Positions 11,787 to 24,913 are shown, numbered from the stretch's first letter. The stretch: 58,111 bases of DNA from Klebsormidium nitens (GCA_000708835.1 DF237509.1:1-58111); one strand, 5' to 3'. Notes: generated by a model not told the origin, from the letters alone. Numbers and translations: made by a program.

Positions 11787-13607
11787 TTGCATAGCAACAG
11801 TGGGCACATTGTCTGGGCTAATCATGCGACAAGTTGGCAGCTACAAGAGACCACTAGGTTACTAGCATCATTGATCAAAGGATACCTAGGCTCCACTTGT
11901 CCACAAGTACTCCGTCAATGGATGACCATACATTCGTTTTGCTCATTGCACATATATCTGTGAGTAGTATTGGATGGTGGTTGGAAGCACTTTTGCTTGA
12001 ACGTTTGAGTTGGAATGCGGTCTTTCATTTGTCTTGTTCGCCCCTTGGTTTTAATTCTGCATTTAAATGGTTGTAATTGGTGAGAAGTCATATAAGTACT
12101 TTGAAAAGTGGCAACGATTTGTCGCCTATATGTTTGTTTACCCCGATAAGGATGTGAAGCCAAGTTAGCTAACTTGACCCTTTAGGACTTGATTCATTGC
12201 AAGGATATAATGTGTTCTTCGTACGTACTTTGTGCAATTGCAAGCATGCTACTACGCGTATAGGGCGCATGCGGAGGAGCCAAAGGAATGGGCCACCAAA
12301 GCTGCCAGCCAAAGGTTCCTGTGGCGCGGTAGGAAAGTCTTGAGCCAGGCTATTGTCGCGAGGAAGGAGGCCCCTAAGAGTCTACCTATATGTCCAGTAG
12401 CTCAAGCAGCGTTTTCTGCCAGGGCTACCACTTCTTTTCCCATTTTCGCACCTGCATCGAATTACTTGAATCTTATATACTTTCTGCACGCCTTGACATT
12501 GATGATTGGACAATAGGTACGATATATTCATAGGGATATCCTGACTGACATAACCCGAGAACGATACTGGCCACTTGTGGCGGCTGGGCCCCTGGGAATG
12601 ACATCAGACTACCAATGTACCATACGGTAGTAGGCAATGCAATGGGCATGATTGCGAGATCGATAGCATGGGCTATTTTAGTATTAGGGTTAGGTCCCAG
12701 GGGATGACTGAGGCGGCCTACCTGAGGTCATTAGGGTATATTAGGCACCGCGCACCGGGTCTACTACAGGGCGGTACCCGAGGTCCTGCAATTCGTCCGT
12801 CGATTTGCAATTCGACGGCTGACATCTCTGACCAGGCGACGTCATTCAACCGCTATTAATAGTTTGAAACTCATCTTGACGCACACCTCAACAACTTTGA
12901 ATTATGACGATCGATCATCGCGGGAAGCAAGAGTGGGCCTGATGCAAACCGTCGATCTTTTGTTCCGCAATAATCGGGCACGTTCTAAATTTAGAATGGG
13001 GCGCTTTGGGTACCTCTCAATAAGCTGCTCCCCGTCCAGGGTTTTGGTGGAGGGGGCCTTCCTTGCACATCTTAATACCCTGTCAACCACAAAGAAAGGA
13101 AAGGCGTTACGGTGACAACGGGGTTGTCGCATGCAAGCACCCCAAAACATCCTCAACACCAAGCAGCTGCGGGCTTCTCCAGGAGCTTGCCTTCGGTCCT
13201 GCTTCTGTCCAAGTCTTTTTACCTTGGAGGGAGCTTGGAAGGACCGCTGATTGCTGCATGGTCGCTCTGCATGGTAGCTGCGCTTGAACTTGTTGCCTGC
13301 GACAGCCTGTTCTCCTGGGATGCCGTACTTCTTGTACCTGGCATGGAGTTGTTGATCGTCACATTCAAGTAGTGGGTCGTGCACATTTCGACTGCGTCGG
13401 GAAGTAAATTGCTTCTTGGCAACTTGGGCGAGACCGTGGGCTGCATTGTTGAGGGTAAACAACATTGCAAGGGCTACAGTGGAGTGCGTCAGGGGTCGCC
13501 TTTGCAGTGGCATGTACTGCAAACAGAAGGAGCTGAAGAGGAGCATGTAAACGAGCGTATACAGAAAGGGAAGTCGAGGCGCCTGCAGCTTGTTTTATAC
13601 TGGCAAC
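11787..13607. other. Intergenic region between U1-70K and the MADS gene
   Basis: About 1.8 kb without recognisable exons. It should contain the U1-70K 3' UTR and the MADS promoter and 5' UTR. A 214-codon minus-strand frame (12902-13546) has no family features and opposes the direction of both neighbours. A 7-bp stem (12797-12803 with 12812-12818) is the only small structure I noticed. Confidence 0.5.
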
Positions 13608-16600
13608 ATGGGGCGCGCCAAGATTGAAATAAAGAGGATCGACAATGCCACAAATCGGCAGGTCACTTTTTCCAAACGGCGAAATGGTCTTCTCAAGAAA
13701 GCTTACGAGCTCAGTGTTCTTTGTGATGCTGATGTGGCCGTCATCATGTTTTCGCCAACGGGAAAGCTTTTTGAGTATGCAAACTCAAGGTGAGCAACAG
13801 CGAGCAACAGCTGGTGCAATGTTGATCTCCCGGTCTTTGATGATGTGCTACAGCGAGCCTGTCATATTCCATCATTCTTATTTCGCGTTGGCTTGTGTAA
13901 GCTGCTCCCTGATCTCCCGCCAAATGCTGTACTCTGCATATGTATAATACCCGATAACACGCAGTATTTCTTGTCTTGGTAAAGCTAGCCGCTTCCCGTC
14001 CAAAGTTAGCCCTTTCTTGCAGTATGAAAGAGATCCTCGACCGGTACCACAACGCTCCTCAAGAGCAGCGGGAAAAGGTGGGTATCCCAAGTCTGTAGAC
14101 ACCTGCTGCTTGAAATTCCCATTTTCGGTCCGTGTGCCTGCCCGTCACCAACGAAGATCAGCACTCCCTTCATACTGTTCACATGATGCACTTGTCAGTC
14201 ATGGCACTCGCATACATTTGCAAAGGTAGGGCGTAGAATCCTGCAGACAGCTTTTGCTGCTAGCCACAGGACCTGTGACCTCCTTGATTTCGAGGTTGAC
14301 CATATTAAAAAGTGCTTGTTTGTCTGCAGAGGAAGTTTGACAACAATGATGTAAGGAGACATCTTTCTACCTTAGTGAAAGCTGTCGAAGAGTGGCAGTC
14401 TTTGTGTTGCATGTTTGAAAGCATTCTAGGCTGCTGGGTTGCCCATGCCTGCACGTCACCTGACAATTTGCTGTATGCGGGTCTTGTCTGTTGCTGATTT
14501 GCCATGCTCGCCAAATGGAAGTGGACGGCTTCTCACGTCCTTCTCATTGTGGTTTCAGTATGTTGCTCAGCAAGCTAAGAGATTCCGTCATGAAGCAGAA
14601 ACGTACAAGAGAGAGTTGAGGTAGGTGCCAACTTCTACCAGGCAATTGCATTGGCATCCACAAGTCTACCCAGCTGTTACTCCTTCTGGACATGTTGAGC
14701 AATAGTGCAAAATGCCGGCATCAAGCTTGTCCTTATCTTTGAAAGGGTTCAAGTGAGCAGGAAGTATCGTGGTATGTGTTCTATTCGCTTTTGCAGGAAG
14801 GACCTCTAAGGAATGCTTAAGATGTCAAAAGAATCTTAGGGTTTTTGAATCCTGTGGATTTTCTGTTATCCAGGCACTATCAGGGGGAGGATCTTGGGCC
14901 CTTGCAAGTGCCCGACTTAGATCAGCTAGAAAAGAAGCTCGACGACGGGCTGCAGAAGGTGCGAGCGAGACAGGTATGCTGGCTTCACCCCAGTGTCTCA
15001 CCTCTGCATTTTCGCTCCGCCAGTATCCCTGCGCATCCCTGCATCACTGTACTGCAGCTGTTGACCAGCTGCCGCCATGTGTTTCTGAGGTTTGACCTAT
15101 GATTGAGCGGACTGCGTCTCTGTGCAGAAAGAGTTGCTGACACAGGAAGTGATGAAACTTAGACAGCAGGTGAGTGGGTTTCTCCTGCATTCTGGGGCGC
15201 CCACAGCCATTTTCTGTAACATTGTCCAGACTTTGTCCACGCGAGCTTGTCAGAGTCGTGTATGCGCTAGGAAGGCTGGATGCTGTCCAACATCCTATTT
15301 GCAATGGTACTGCTTTGTCGAGCCAGCTCAGTCATTCAAAGGTGTGACAAGAGACCACTCTCTGGCTGCCACAATCAGACTGCACACCTTGACGATCCTG
15401 ATATGCTGCTTTGTGTGGTTGTTCAAGCCACGGTCTTGCATTACGTTTTCGAAAAGGGTGTCTTGTGTCTGCAGCTGGAACAGTCAGAAGCCCAGGCGGT
15501 GGCTAGTGCGCAGCAATCAAACCCCTATGCTTCGCACTTTTCGGAGCTGTTGGGCCGCTCCAGCCTCGCCACCCCCCCCGGCCCCTCTCTCTCCAACCTC
15601 CCGTGAGCACGGCTGCTTCTGACGCTTGTGACTGTTGCGAAGGATGGCGTCAAGCTTCCCTGGTCTCATGCTCTGCTGCTTGCCGCTCTGCACGTAGTAG
15701 CTGCGCGGCTGACTCTCTCCCCGAGGGCCAGGCCTGCCGCTGCCCGCCCCCCCCGCTTGCTTGAGCCTTACGTGCGTGCCTGGCGGTGTGCAGGGCCCTG
15801 CCCTACTTCCCCTCCCTCACCGCCGGCTTTGGGCCCAGCTCCTCGTCGCTGGGGGCCATGGGGCAGCCCTCCCCCTCGGGCCAGCAAGGAGGTGAGGCGC
15901 CAGCCCCCCCGGGGCCCCCGTCCCCTGACCACTCGTGGGGCGCAGGAGCAGATTTCAACTTGAAAGTACTGGTGCTGCAGCCGTAGTGGTCGCACCACCG
16001 CGCTGTGCGGAGGCAGAAGGGGCGGTTGCAGTTTGGCATGGCCGCGCTTGCCCCGGCTGTCCCCCTTCACTGCTGTGCACTTGCAGCCTCTGCCTGGCGG
16101 GCCTGCCTGCGCTCCCCCTGCGCTGGGCTGTGTTTTGGCGCCTGCTTGCTGGCTGACTGGGCCTGCCCGCTGGCGCGCTGTGGTGTGCAGTGCTGAGCCC
16201 GAGCCAGCTGATGGACCTGGGCATGCCCGGCCCACAGAAGCTGCCGATGCGGATAGGGGGCCTCGCCAGGCCGCAGAACGATCCCCCCGGCACGCCAGGG
16301 GGAGTGGGGTTGGGGGGCGGCCTGGGGGGCTTAGAACAGCAGTGGGGCCAGGTGAGGCATCAAGGGGGCGCGCAACGACACGGGGAGCTGCAACTCTACC
16401 CAGCTCACATCCAATGACGGCCCAAACTCGCTCAGGCCTTGATGGCTTGATGGAATCGTTTTGCGCTACTCGTTCTGACGAACTCATGGCACTTGACATG
16501 TTCCCATTGGACCAATTGTGTATGTCAAAGACACTGACGTGTCCTCAAGGGACGGTGTATCCACCTCGCCTCTCCTTTTGCTTCCCTCTTTCAATTGGGC

Positions 16601-17189
16601 ACACAAAGTGTTTTGGCAGAATGGAAAGTTCTTCTGCATTCTCGAGTCCCTATCGTCAGTGCTGCTCGTGAGGCCTCAGAGAGCGTTTGCCAAAGAGCAC
16701 CAGTTGTCGGGGCTGGGCACACGCGATCATGGCCCGACTTGCCGCCGCTCGCTTGCATCGTCGCTGGTGTGGCGACTCCCGGGCTGACGGCGCGTGCTGT
16801 TGGTGTCCAGGGCCCGTCGTCGCTGGAGATGCTGTTGTTAGAGCGGCAACAGCAGCAGGACCAGCAGGAGCAGCAGCAACAGCAGCAGCAGCAACGGAGA
16901 TACGGGGTGAGCCACAGCGCGAGGCGCAGGAATGGTGGACGAGGAGTAGCTGCCTCTTATTGTCTGCAATTGCTGCCTCCGAGTCTATTTCAGATGAGGA
17001 GCCTGAGTGTGGGGTCGTCGTGCTAGCGCAGTCGCCATCCTGCCAGCCCGGCCAGCTGACGGGGTCATTCGTGTGCTGTCGCAGGGCTTGGTGCTGCCCA
17101 GCCTGCCGCACCCGAGCGGAGGGCAAGGGCCCGGGACGGGGCCGTCCACACCCGGGGGCCAAGGCCTTCCCCCGGGACAGGGTAGCTGA
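13608..17189 (+). CDS. MIKC-type (type II) MADS-box transcription factor
   Basis: Nuclear DNA-binding protein of the class that binds CArG-box DNA as dimers. Eleven exons: 13608-13789, 14023-14077, 14330-14350, 14559-14620, 14874-14973, 15128-15169, 15475-15602, 15794-15891, 16191-16351, 16811-16906, 17085-17189. They give 349 residues in frame. The MADS domain is residues 1-60 ([20 protein letters not shown] onward, ending [13 protein letters not shown]). The linker and K domain run to about residue 155 and include GEDLGPL, a run of QLEKKL type and [14 protein letters not shown]. Exon 3 is a 21-base micro-exon (RKFDNND). The C-terminus is rich in Gly, Pro and Ser, with a glutamine block at about residues 292-312. 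The domain order and exon pattern match MIKC genes of streptophytes. I cannot place it in a subfamily. It is tandem to U1-70K and convergent with PreP. Confidence 0.93.
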
Positions 17190-18613
17190 CACGGGGGGGG
17201 GGGGGCGCCAGGCACCGGCTAACTTTTTAACGAACGGGGGCTGTATGTTGGTCGTCTATTAACGTCACCAGCTGAGAAACGAGGGAATGCATTCTTTATG
17301 CACGTTTGCCCTTGATGCACAAGTGGCATCCATGCATGGGGAATGCTCACATCTAACTTAACTTCACTGCTTCCGGTCTTAACTATACCTACTCAAGGCT
17401 AGGCAACCTTTAAGAGGAAAGCGTTCAAACACCCCCTGCTCTTGATGCCGCTCAAGTTGGCACCACACGCAAGCCGCGGTCTTCAGATGCTGGCACTAAC
17501 CTCCAAAGCGGGATGCTTGTAAGTTGTCAGTCACGGTCCGAATTGTTGCCAAGCTGAAGCACATGGAAGCAGCATAGGGAGGATGGCGACTTGAAACAGC
17601 AGTTGGTGACACAAGGTGTAAGGTCATGAATGAATGGCTTCATCCATTTACTGTCATTCATTTGTGTACTTCCAAGTGTCTTGCATAAGATTGTTGGTCG
17701 AGGACTTGTGACCCATCCCAATGTCTGCTTCATGGTATGACTGACCACCCACCGCAGTGAGAAACTCTATTGCTGCACATGATACACTTCTTTGAATCAG
17801 CTGTGACACAATAATGATGGCAATTAAATTGGACAAGGCTCCGGACCAGGAGACATTATGTGGCCAAGATTATGTTGGCCAAGGTGTTTCGTGCTCGGCT
17901 CCATGTTGCATGAAGGGTGATGATTATTGGCAGAAAAAGATATCCCGTACATCATGGGGAGTAATGGGTGATGATTACTGTGCAGCATGCACCTTTCTCG
18001 ATCGTGACATAAATGTTGAGCTGATTGGATGTCTGCGCGCAAGCTTCATTGATAATTCGAGCGCGCAGATATGCATGCATATACATCTAGTATACGATTC
18101 GAGAAACGTGTATATAACGAAAGCAATGGGTTGAGTAATCCATGCACAACATTACGACATATTTTCAATGTCAGTGCATCATCATGCATACGCGCCAGAC
18201 CTGACGCAGCGATGTTGAGCTCGATAATGCGTGACATGTGATGGCCGGCATGACTGAGCTTGCCAACAATAAAGGCACTATCTATGCACCGTCGTCGTTG
18301 TCCTTGATACGAGTTGGAACTTCAATGCAGTAAGACCATGACAACATTCACCTGCCGGTGATTCACCCAAGTATGCCGGGTACTTGGGGGCTGCCCGAAA
18401 TGTCGGACCATGTGCACAGAGCGAAAGTTCAGGGTTGCAGCCGGGAATGTATCAGCTGATCTTGGACTCTGCAAGATCTGGCATGCCAAGCGAATATACT
18501 CGCAAGCTGCAACAGTCGTACGGCACATCTAAATTACGAACTGTGCCCCAACAACTCGACCTTGTGGACACGCTAACCAGTCAACCAACAGGAGGTAAAG
18601 ATCATCGTCAGGG
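17190..18613. other. Convergent intergenic region between MADS gene and PreP
   Basis: About 1.4 kb between two convergent stop codons, holding both 3' UTRs. A run of 13 G (17193-17205) starts three bases after the MADS stop codon. No exon, RNA gene or repeat is convincing in the rest. Confidence 0.5.
17193..17205 (+). repeat. Homopolymer run G13
   Basis: Thirteen consecutive G just after the TGA at 17187-17189, in the predicted 3' UTR. Length errors are likely here, but the run lies outside the reading frame. Confidence 0.85.
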
Positions 18614-21600
18614 TCACAAGAGCTGGTCCACTGCCAGCTGCAACTCGGGCCGGGCTTTGGCCGCTGCCTCCACGTCAGCAGCTGAGGCCACCGTCACGAT
18701 GTGCGCGCCCTCTCCGCGCACCGCCTCCAGAACGTCCGCAAAGTTCGCAAAGTCCTTCTCGCTGCACCCAACGTAAGGACCACCGTCAAAATTTGGTGAT
18801 GCTTGCGACATCATCTGAGTATTGAACCGAAGGAGTCAGCAGGGCGATCGCAACGAGTTCAAGCCCAATGCATTCACCAGCTGCGCTCTTCTCTCCAAAG
18901 GAGCGGTGGGAGGCCCTTCTTCTTGACTTAGCGCACCAGTAGAAACACCGACGCTCGAGGGTGCTCGAGACCTCGCACCACCGGGTGAGCTCTACCTGCG
19001 AGCTCCCGGGCGTGATTAAGGCGGCGCGCGCGTGGCAGCTGCGGGTCTTACCTGGTGGCGAGCACCTCTTCGCGGCGCTGCTGGCGCTCCTCGTCGGAGA
19101 CGCGCAGCAGGTGGCGCATGAGCGCGGTGTAGCCCTTGGCGTCCGGCAGCTGGTACGCGTCGATGTCGCCGATGGTCCCAATGATGGCCTTGCTCAGCGC
19201 GTCGCCCTCCAGGCGCAGGCTGCGCAGGAACGCGGGCGTGCCGTCGTATGTGTCCAGCGTCTTCACCAGGTTGGGGTCGCGGTACGACAAATACGTGAAC
19301 ATGCCTGCACGCCACGCCACTCAGAGCCGCTCAGCATGCTGCCCGCTCGCCTGCCCGCAGGAGACCGATCGAAACAGCAGCCTGCCACAGCCGGTGGGAA
19401 AGGCGGCGAAGCGACGGGCGAGGCAGCGGGCTTGCGCAGAGTGGGGAGAAGACCACGGCCAGGAAGCGGACCAGGGCGATGCTCACCGCTGTGCGAGTCA
19501 AAGTCGCAGAAGCCCCCATAGGCGCCGCCGCTCACGCGGACGCGGTCCCAGAGCCACGTGTTGCCGATGTGCTTGGAGATGACGTAGGCGCTCCCGCTCA
19601 GCTGGTAGCCGGCCGCGTACAGGTTGGCGCCCTTGCCCACATAGTTCACCTGCGCGGCACCGCACCCTCGCGGCGTCACTGCCAGTGCTCACTGCGACTA
19701 CTGCGACTGGCGCCACCCGGCTGTCTCTATGCCGGCATCCACGAGGAGATCCCGCAAGCATCGGTCGAACTGGGTGCCTAGCACGTTACTCTGAACGGAG
19801 GCCCGATGCAGATCACGTCAGAGCGCTAAAAAGGGTTCAAACAAGGGTCACACTAAGATTTCAATAAGGAGAGAGTACGAAGCCGACCTTGGAAACCCGT
19901 TATTGCCGCCGTGCAATGGCCGGATGCTGTTAGTGACTCCCTTTTTACGCACGGAATTTTGCGCGGATTCAGAAGTTTTCTTCCTGGCTTCAGTGGTCTT
20001 CGCATGCTCAGAATCTGGGGTTTGCCAGCTTGAACGACGTGGCAAACGCTGGTATCTTCATTGCTGCAAGACGACAGATCTTGCTACAAGATGTGTCGTC
20101 TTGAGCGGCGGCCCTGTCCGCCTGCTGTCCGCCCTGCTCTTTGTGGGTGCGCGCTCACCTGTGTGGGCACCACCAGCGCCTCGTTCCCCGCGCTCAGCCG
20201 CTCCGTCCACTCATGGCGCGGCCCCCCCTGCTGCGGCAGCGCGGCGAGGAAGTCGGCGACGGGCCCGTCTGCCGCGTGCAGCGTCTTGTCGTCGGCGGTC
20301 AAGTTCAGGATGGCCCCCTCCTGCGACAGCAGGCTCCGCCGGATGTCCTCCAGCTGGCCGCGCACCGCGTCCCACTCGCTGTCCACGCGCGCCTCCAGGT
20401 CCCGCAGGAAGCGCAGGTACGACGCGCCGCCCATCACCTCCGCGACCCAGCCCGCGGCGCTGTCCTTGGCGTCGATGCGCGTCGCCGCCAGGCTGTGGCC
20501 GCCGCCCACCACGCGCGCCTCCATGCGCGCCTTGGCCTGGCTCACGAACTGCTTGAAGCGCGCGCGATCGTCGAAGACCACGTCGTGCAGCAGCGTGCGC
20601 ATGAGCCCCAGCAGGTCGCCCGCCTGCCCCGCCATGCCCTTGCCCTTCACCACGAACGCGCTCACCGGCTCGCCGCTGCCGCGCCGGCTGCTGGTGAACG
20701 GGTACGCGCTGATGCCGCCCGTCTTGCGCCCGATCAGCTGGTTCAGCTGTACGAAGTCCATGTCGGCCGTGCCCCCCTCCAGCAGCGCCTGGCTGAAGAG
20801 CGGCACCAGCGGCAGCAGCCCCGCCGGCACGCGCCGCAGGTCCAGCACCGCCTCCGCGTACAGCACCTCGTTCGTGAACAGCTCGTGCCGCAGCACCGTG
20901 GCGCCGCCGCGCGCCTCCACCGCGCTGGGGATGGTGGCGGCGGTGCGCGGGATATCGGCCAGGTCCAGCGCGGGGATGGTGGCCAGCGCGGCCGGCAGGT
21001 CGGGCGTCTCCTGCCGCTCGCGCAGAGCTTGCGTGGCCTCGATAAGAGCGGTCACGTCGTCCTCGCGCAGCGCCGCCTTGGCCGCCGCCAGCCGTTCACG
21101 CTCCGCCGCCTCAGTGGCCTCCCCGAGGGCAGGGTCCGGCTGCAAGGGCGGAAGGTACGGGATCAGCCCTTGCGCATGCGGCCATAAGCAGTCGACAGAT
21201 TAGCAGATCTCCAGGTCGATCGGACATGCATCGGATCATACACAGACCGCCGAAGCGGGGGTCGTCGAACAAAAGTGCTTAAGTTGCATGAAGGCGAGGC
21301 GCAGGGCCTGCCCCGCCTGCGGCCGTCTCTCCGTGATGCCTGACCTGGAGCTCGAGGGTGACGCGGTGCGGGTTGTCGAGGAGGTAGCGCCGGATGAGCG
21401 GGCCGAAGAGCGCCTTGCTGCCCTGCTGCTGCAAGCGCGCCTTGAAGTGCTCCAGCGGGGCCGCAAAGCGCAGCGGCTCGAAGGGGCTGCGGTCGTAGAG
21501 CCACTTGCCGACGCTGCGCAGCATGAGCGCGAGGCCGCGCGGGAAGCTGCCCGTGTTGTTCTCGCGCAGGCTGAACTCGATCGTGTTGATGCTCGCCTCC

Positions 21601-24245
21601 ACCGCCTCCGCGCTGAACCCGCTCTCGGCCAGGCTCTCCAGCGTGGACAGCACCAGGCCCTCCACCGCGCCCGCGTTCTCCGCAGCCACGCCCTGCAAGC
21701 GCACCGCAAGTCGGGCGTCACACGGCGACCCACAAGCCGCCCTTTCAACAGCTTCATTCACTTGATTAGATCACGCATGAATTAGCCTACGGCATTGGAT
21801 GAGCTGCCCACAGGAGGCAGCGTTGCTGAGCGTGATGCCAGCTGGCGCGTGCGTTACCTTGAGGCCGATGCTGAAGGCGGGCTGGCGCAGGTCGTCGTCG
21901 ATGCCCCCCCCAATGATGGCCTCGCCCAGGCCGCTCTCCATGAGCGCCTTGCGCAGCGGCGCGGCGGGCGTGCCCAGCATCAAATGGTCCAAAAAGCCCA
22001 GCGCCAGCTCCGTCTCCACGTCCAGCACGTCCTCTGCACCAAAACAGGCGCGCCACCCTCAGCGACGGCAGCCACGATGACACGCACCGGGCAGGATCAC
22101 TCTCGCACCATTTCCAAGGCACCTGGCTCCAGCCGGCAGCCGTAAAGACTCTTCCCACAAACAACCTCTGAGGTGCCGACTTCTGGGACAGCAGCCGAAA
22201 GCCAACGGCACAACGGCAGTGCACCAGTTAAGCAGAGTGTTATGCCACTATGGAGCAGCTGAAAGCGGCCACAAGTCCACACATGCTGGAGCAGGCCTGG
22301 ATGCGATGCCTGACCTGCAAGGAGCCAGTTGACGGCGACCATGTTCTTGGCCTGCGACGCGTCTCCCCCGGCCGCGTACTTGTGCACTGCCTTCTTGGGC
22401 TCGGAGAAGAGCGGCTGGATGGCCACCTCCGACTCGTGCACTGCCTCGTTGCGCTCAAACTCGCTCAAATACTCTGGCAGCCGCAATACAGACAGCCAGT
22501 CAATCCGCGGCGAAATTCGGCAAGAAAGATCAATAGACAAACAGGCGCACGGAATGTTGGCGTACTTCTCAAAGCTGGTCTCAAGAAGTCTGCCTACAGC
22601 CTGTCGTTGTGGGGTCTCAGCAAGAAACACACAGCTTGTGTTCGGCCTGGGGAATACTCACTGTCCAGGATCTCGAGGCGCTTATCAAGCGGATCGTCGC
22701 CATAGAACCAGATGCGCGCGTTGCTAGGGTGATAGAACTTGCGGTGGAAGTCCTGGAACTCGGCGAAGGTGAGGTCCGGGATGACGGACGGGTCGCCGCC
22801 ACTGTCCACGCCGTACGTGTTGTCCGGGAAAAGGTTCTGCTGCGTGTAGCGCGCGAGCATGCTGTCTGGCTGGCTGTACACGCCCTTCATCTCGTTGAAC
22901 ACCACACCTGGCCACACGGCGACACGCGCAAAGAGTCAGCCGCAGACTCCAATTGGTGGGTACAACATGATGCAGGGACTGGAACCAAGTCTTGAGAGGC
23001 AAACTTCCAAGAAGCAAGAAACAAAGTTTGCCAGGAATCTGTCTCGAGATCCTCGCCAGAGCTCGAAGCGATGAATCGCCTTCCTTTGCAGGTGCCCAAT
23101 CAACAACTCAAGGAACAGCAAACTGAATGATGACAATGTTCAAGAGATGGAATGAATCAAAGTGCCATGGCAGACATTGAAGAACGCATTCTGGGTGTGT
23201 GCGGTGTACCCTTGAAGGTGATGTCATCGTCGGGCTTGTCCAGCTCATAGTGCCAGCCCTCCTGCTGGAAGGTCTGCTCGTCGCGCACGCAGTTGGGGAA
23301 CAGCACCGCGTCCAGGTACACGTCCACCAGGTTGTAAAAGTCCTGCGCGCACACAGGACCGCTCACACTGCTCAGCCAGTATACTCAGTTGACTGTCGTG
23401 TCTGGCAACACGAAATAACGGCTTCATGCGGGCCAGATCTAGGCGGTGGCACAAAAAGTGGCAAGGTTGAACAATGGGCGCCAAAAGTGTTGCTTGATGG
23501 CCGACTTCTTCTGGCAACTTCGTAGGGAGCGGAGGCTGACCTGGAGGTTGGTGGAGGCGACGGGGTAGCAGGTGCGGTCGGGGTAGGTGAACGCATTGAG
23601 GAAGGTGTTGAGGCTGCCCTTCATGAGCTCCACGAACGGCTCCTTGAGCGGGTACTTGCGGCTGCCGCACAGCACGCTGTGCTCCAAGATGTGCGGGATG
23701 CCTGTGCTGTTCTGCGGGGGTGTGCGCAGCACGATGCCAAACACCTTGTTCTCGTCATCGCTTGCCACCGACATCAACTCCGCTCCCGTCTTGTTGTGTT
23801 GGTACAGCACCGCATGCGCATTGTACTCAGCAATGTACTCCCCTTCCACTTCTGTAAAGCCGTACTTCTGCACTGCCTCCGAGGACGCCTTTCGCAGCGA
23901 CGGCCGCTCCGGGGCCGCCACCACAGCCCGTGCGGCGCCTGCCGCGCCGCTGAGGCGCCGCTGCGGGCCAGCATTGCCTGACAGCTGGCATGCAGCGGCA
24001 AAGCCGAGGCTGGGGTGCAACAGCGGGCGGGCGCCACTTGGGCGCAAGCCCGAGTACCCTGGCAGGCCCTGCCGCGGAGCACCCTGCCGCGCAGATGCTG
24101 CTGCGCTGCCTCGTGTGACGCCTCTCAAGGCGGCAACAGGTGTCGCGCTGCTAGCCCATCTCTGGCCCACTCGTGCCAGGAGGCGGCCAGCCCCGCTTGC
24201 GGGCGTCATGCAGGCAGGGCGGCACGCAGCCTGGACACCTGACAT
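18614..24245 (-). CDS. PREP1: Presequence protease PreP (M16C zinc metalloprotease)
   Basis: Degrades cleaved targeting peptides and other short peptides in the mitochondrial matrix and chloroplast stroma. Ten exons: 24245-23541, 23342-23210, 22907-22662, 22473-22315, 22033-21858, 21692-21345, 21139-20159, 19649-19487, 19304-19052, 18761-18614. They give 1103 residues in frame, close to land-plant PreP. The inverted zinc motif HILEH is at about residues 185-189 (HILEHSVLCGS). The third ligand is probably Glu285 in FNEMKG, 96 residues later. The C-terminal half has RVSGGAYGGFCDF and ends in an FADVLEAV...VTVASAADVEAA segment. The first 100 or so residues are rich in Ala, Arg, Ser and Gly, as in an organelle transit peptide. 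The start is uncertain: an ATG at 24299 would add 18 residues, and one at 24209 would remove 12. It is divergent from the LRR gene. Confidence 0.95.
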
Positions 24246-24456
24246 GACAGCGGCACGCCACACGAATAGGCAGACGAATAAACGAATGGCCTTGCTCAAA
24301 AAATGATAGCTGTAAAGGAGACTGATGCAAACGCCTGCGCGCCCTACCTAACGCACGTGAAAGAGTTTTTGGAAGTGCAAAACGCTCCCTCGAAAACTCA
24401 CCAAGGCGCCTCAATCACCCTTGGGAATCAGGATACTCGAGTCCTAGAGCACAAGG

Positions 24457-24913
24457 GCCTATTCAGACCAAAATCGGGATGTGGGGTTTCTCAGGCAAAT
24501 CGCGCACCCGGGTCTCGAAATTGACATCCGACATCCGGTTTGAGCTATTCAGACCGACCGAGTCTCTGCTGACGTCGGGCACATCCCGGATGTCCAAAAT
24601 TTGCAAAAATCTGCACCTGGCCCTTTGGCAGAATGTCGATTGCGAAAAGGGGTTTCGCTGACGCACGGGGGGAACGATGAAGGCGGCAAGTTGCCGATCG
24701 AGCGGTCTTTTCACAATTTGTACACGCGGTGTACGCAAATCAGTACATATGAGTGAGGAAAGCTGACGTACAACATCCCACATCCGGAACCCGGGACCCG
24801 ATGCGGTCTGGATAGGGGTGCGGGGTTATTGAAACCCTGCAGTTTTCGGATTTGACAAACGTCACCAAAACCCCGTTCTGGACACCGAGACCCCGATTTT
24901 GGTCTGAATAGGC
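24457..24913. mobile_element. MITE-like element A with 22-bp terminal inverted repeats
   Basis: Bases 24457-24478 are the exact reverse complement of 24892-24913, giving a 457-bp unit without coding capacity. A second, nested inverted pair is present (24545-24556 against 24804-24815, one mismatch), and it resembles the outer repeat (TATTCAGACC). A TA dinucleotide occurs at the same place inside each terminus (24460-24461 and 24909-24910), so the true element may be slightly shorter with a TA target duplication. The class cannot be settled from one copy. Confidence 0.7.

Noticed and set aside
15945-15980. An extra MADS exon between exons 8 and 9 (GADFNLK)
   Set aside because: It starts at a fair acceptor but lacks a GT donor in the needed phase; joining exon 8 directly to exon 9 keeps the frame.
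20061-21203. Long plus-strand open frames of up to 380 codons
   Set aside because: They are antisense shadows of PreP exon 7 in GC-rich DNA; the minus-strand reading has clear homology and splice signals.
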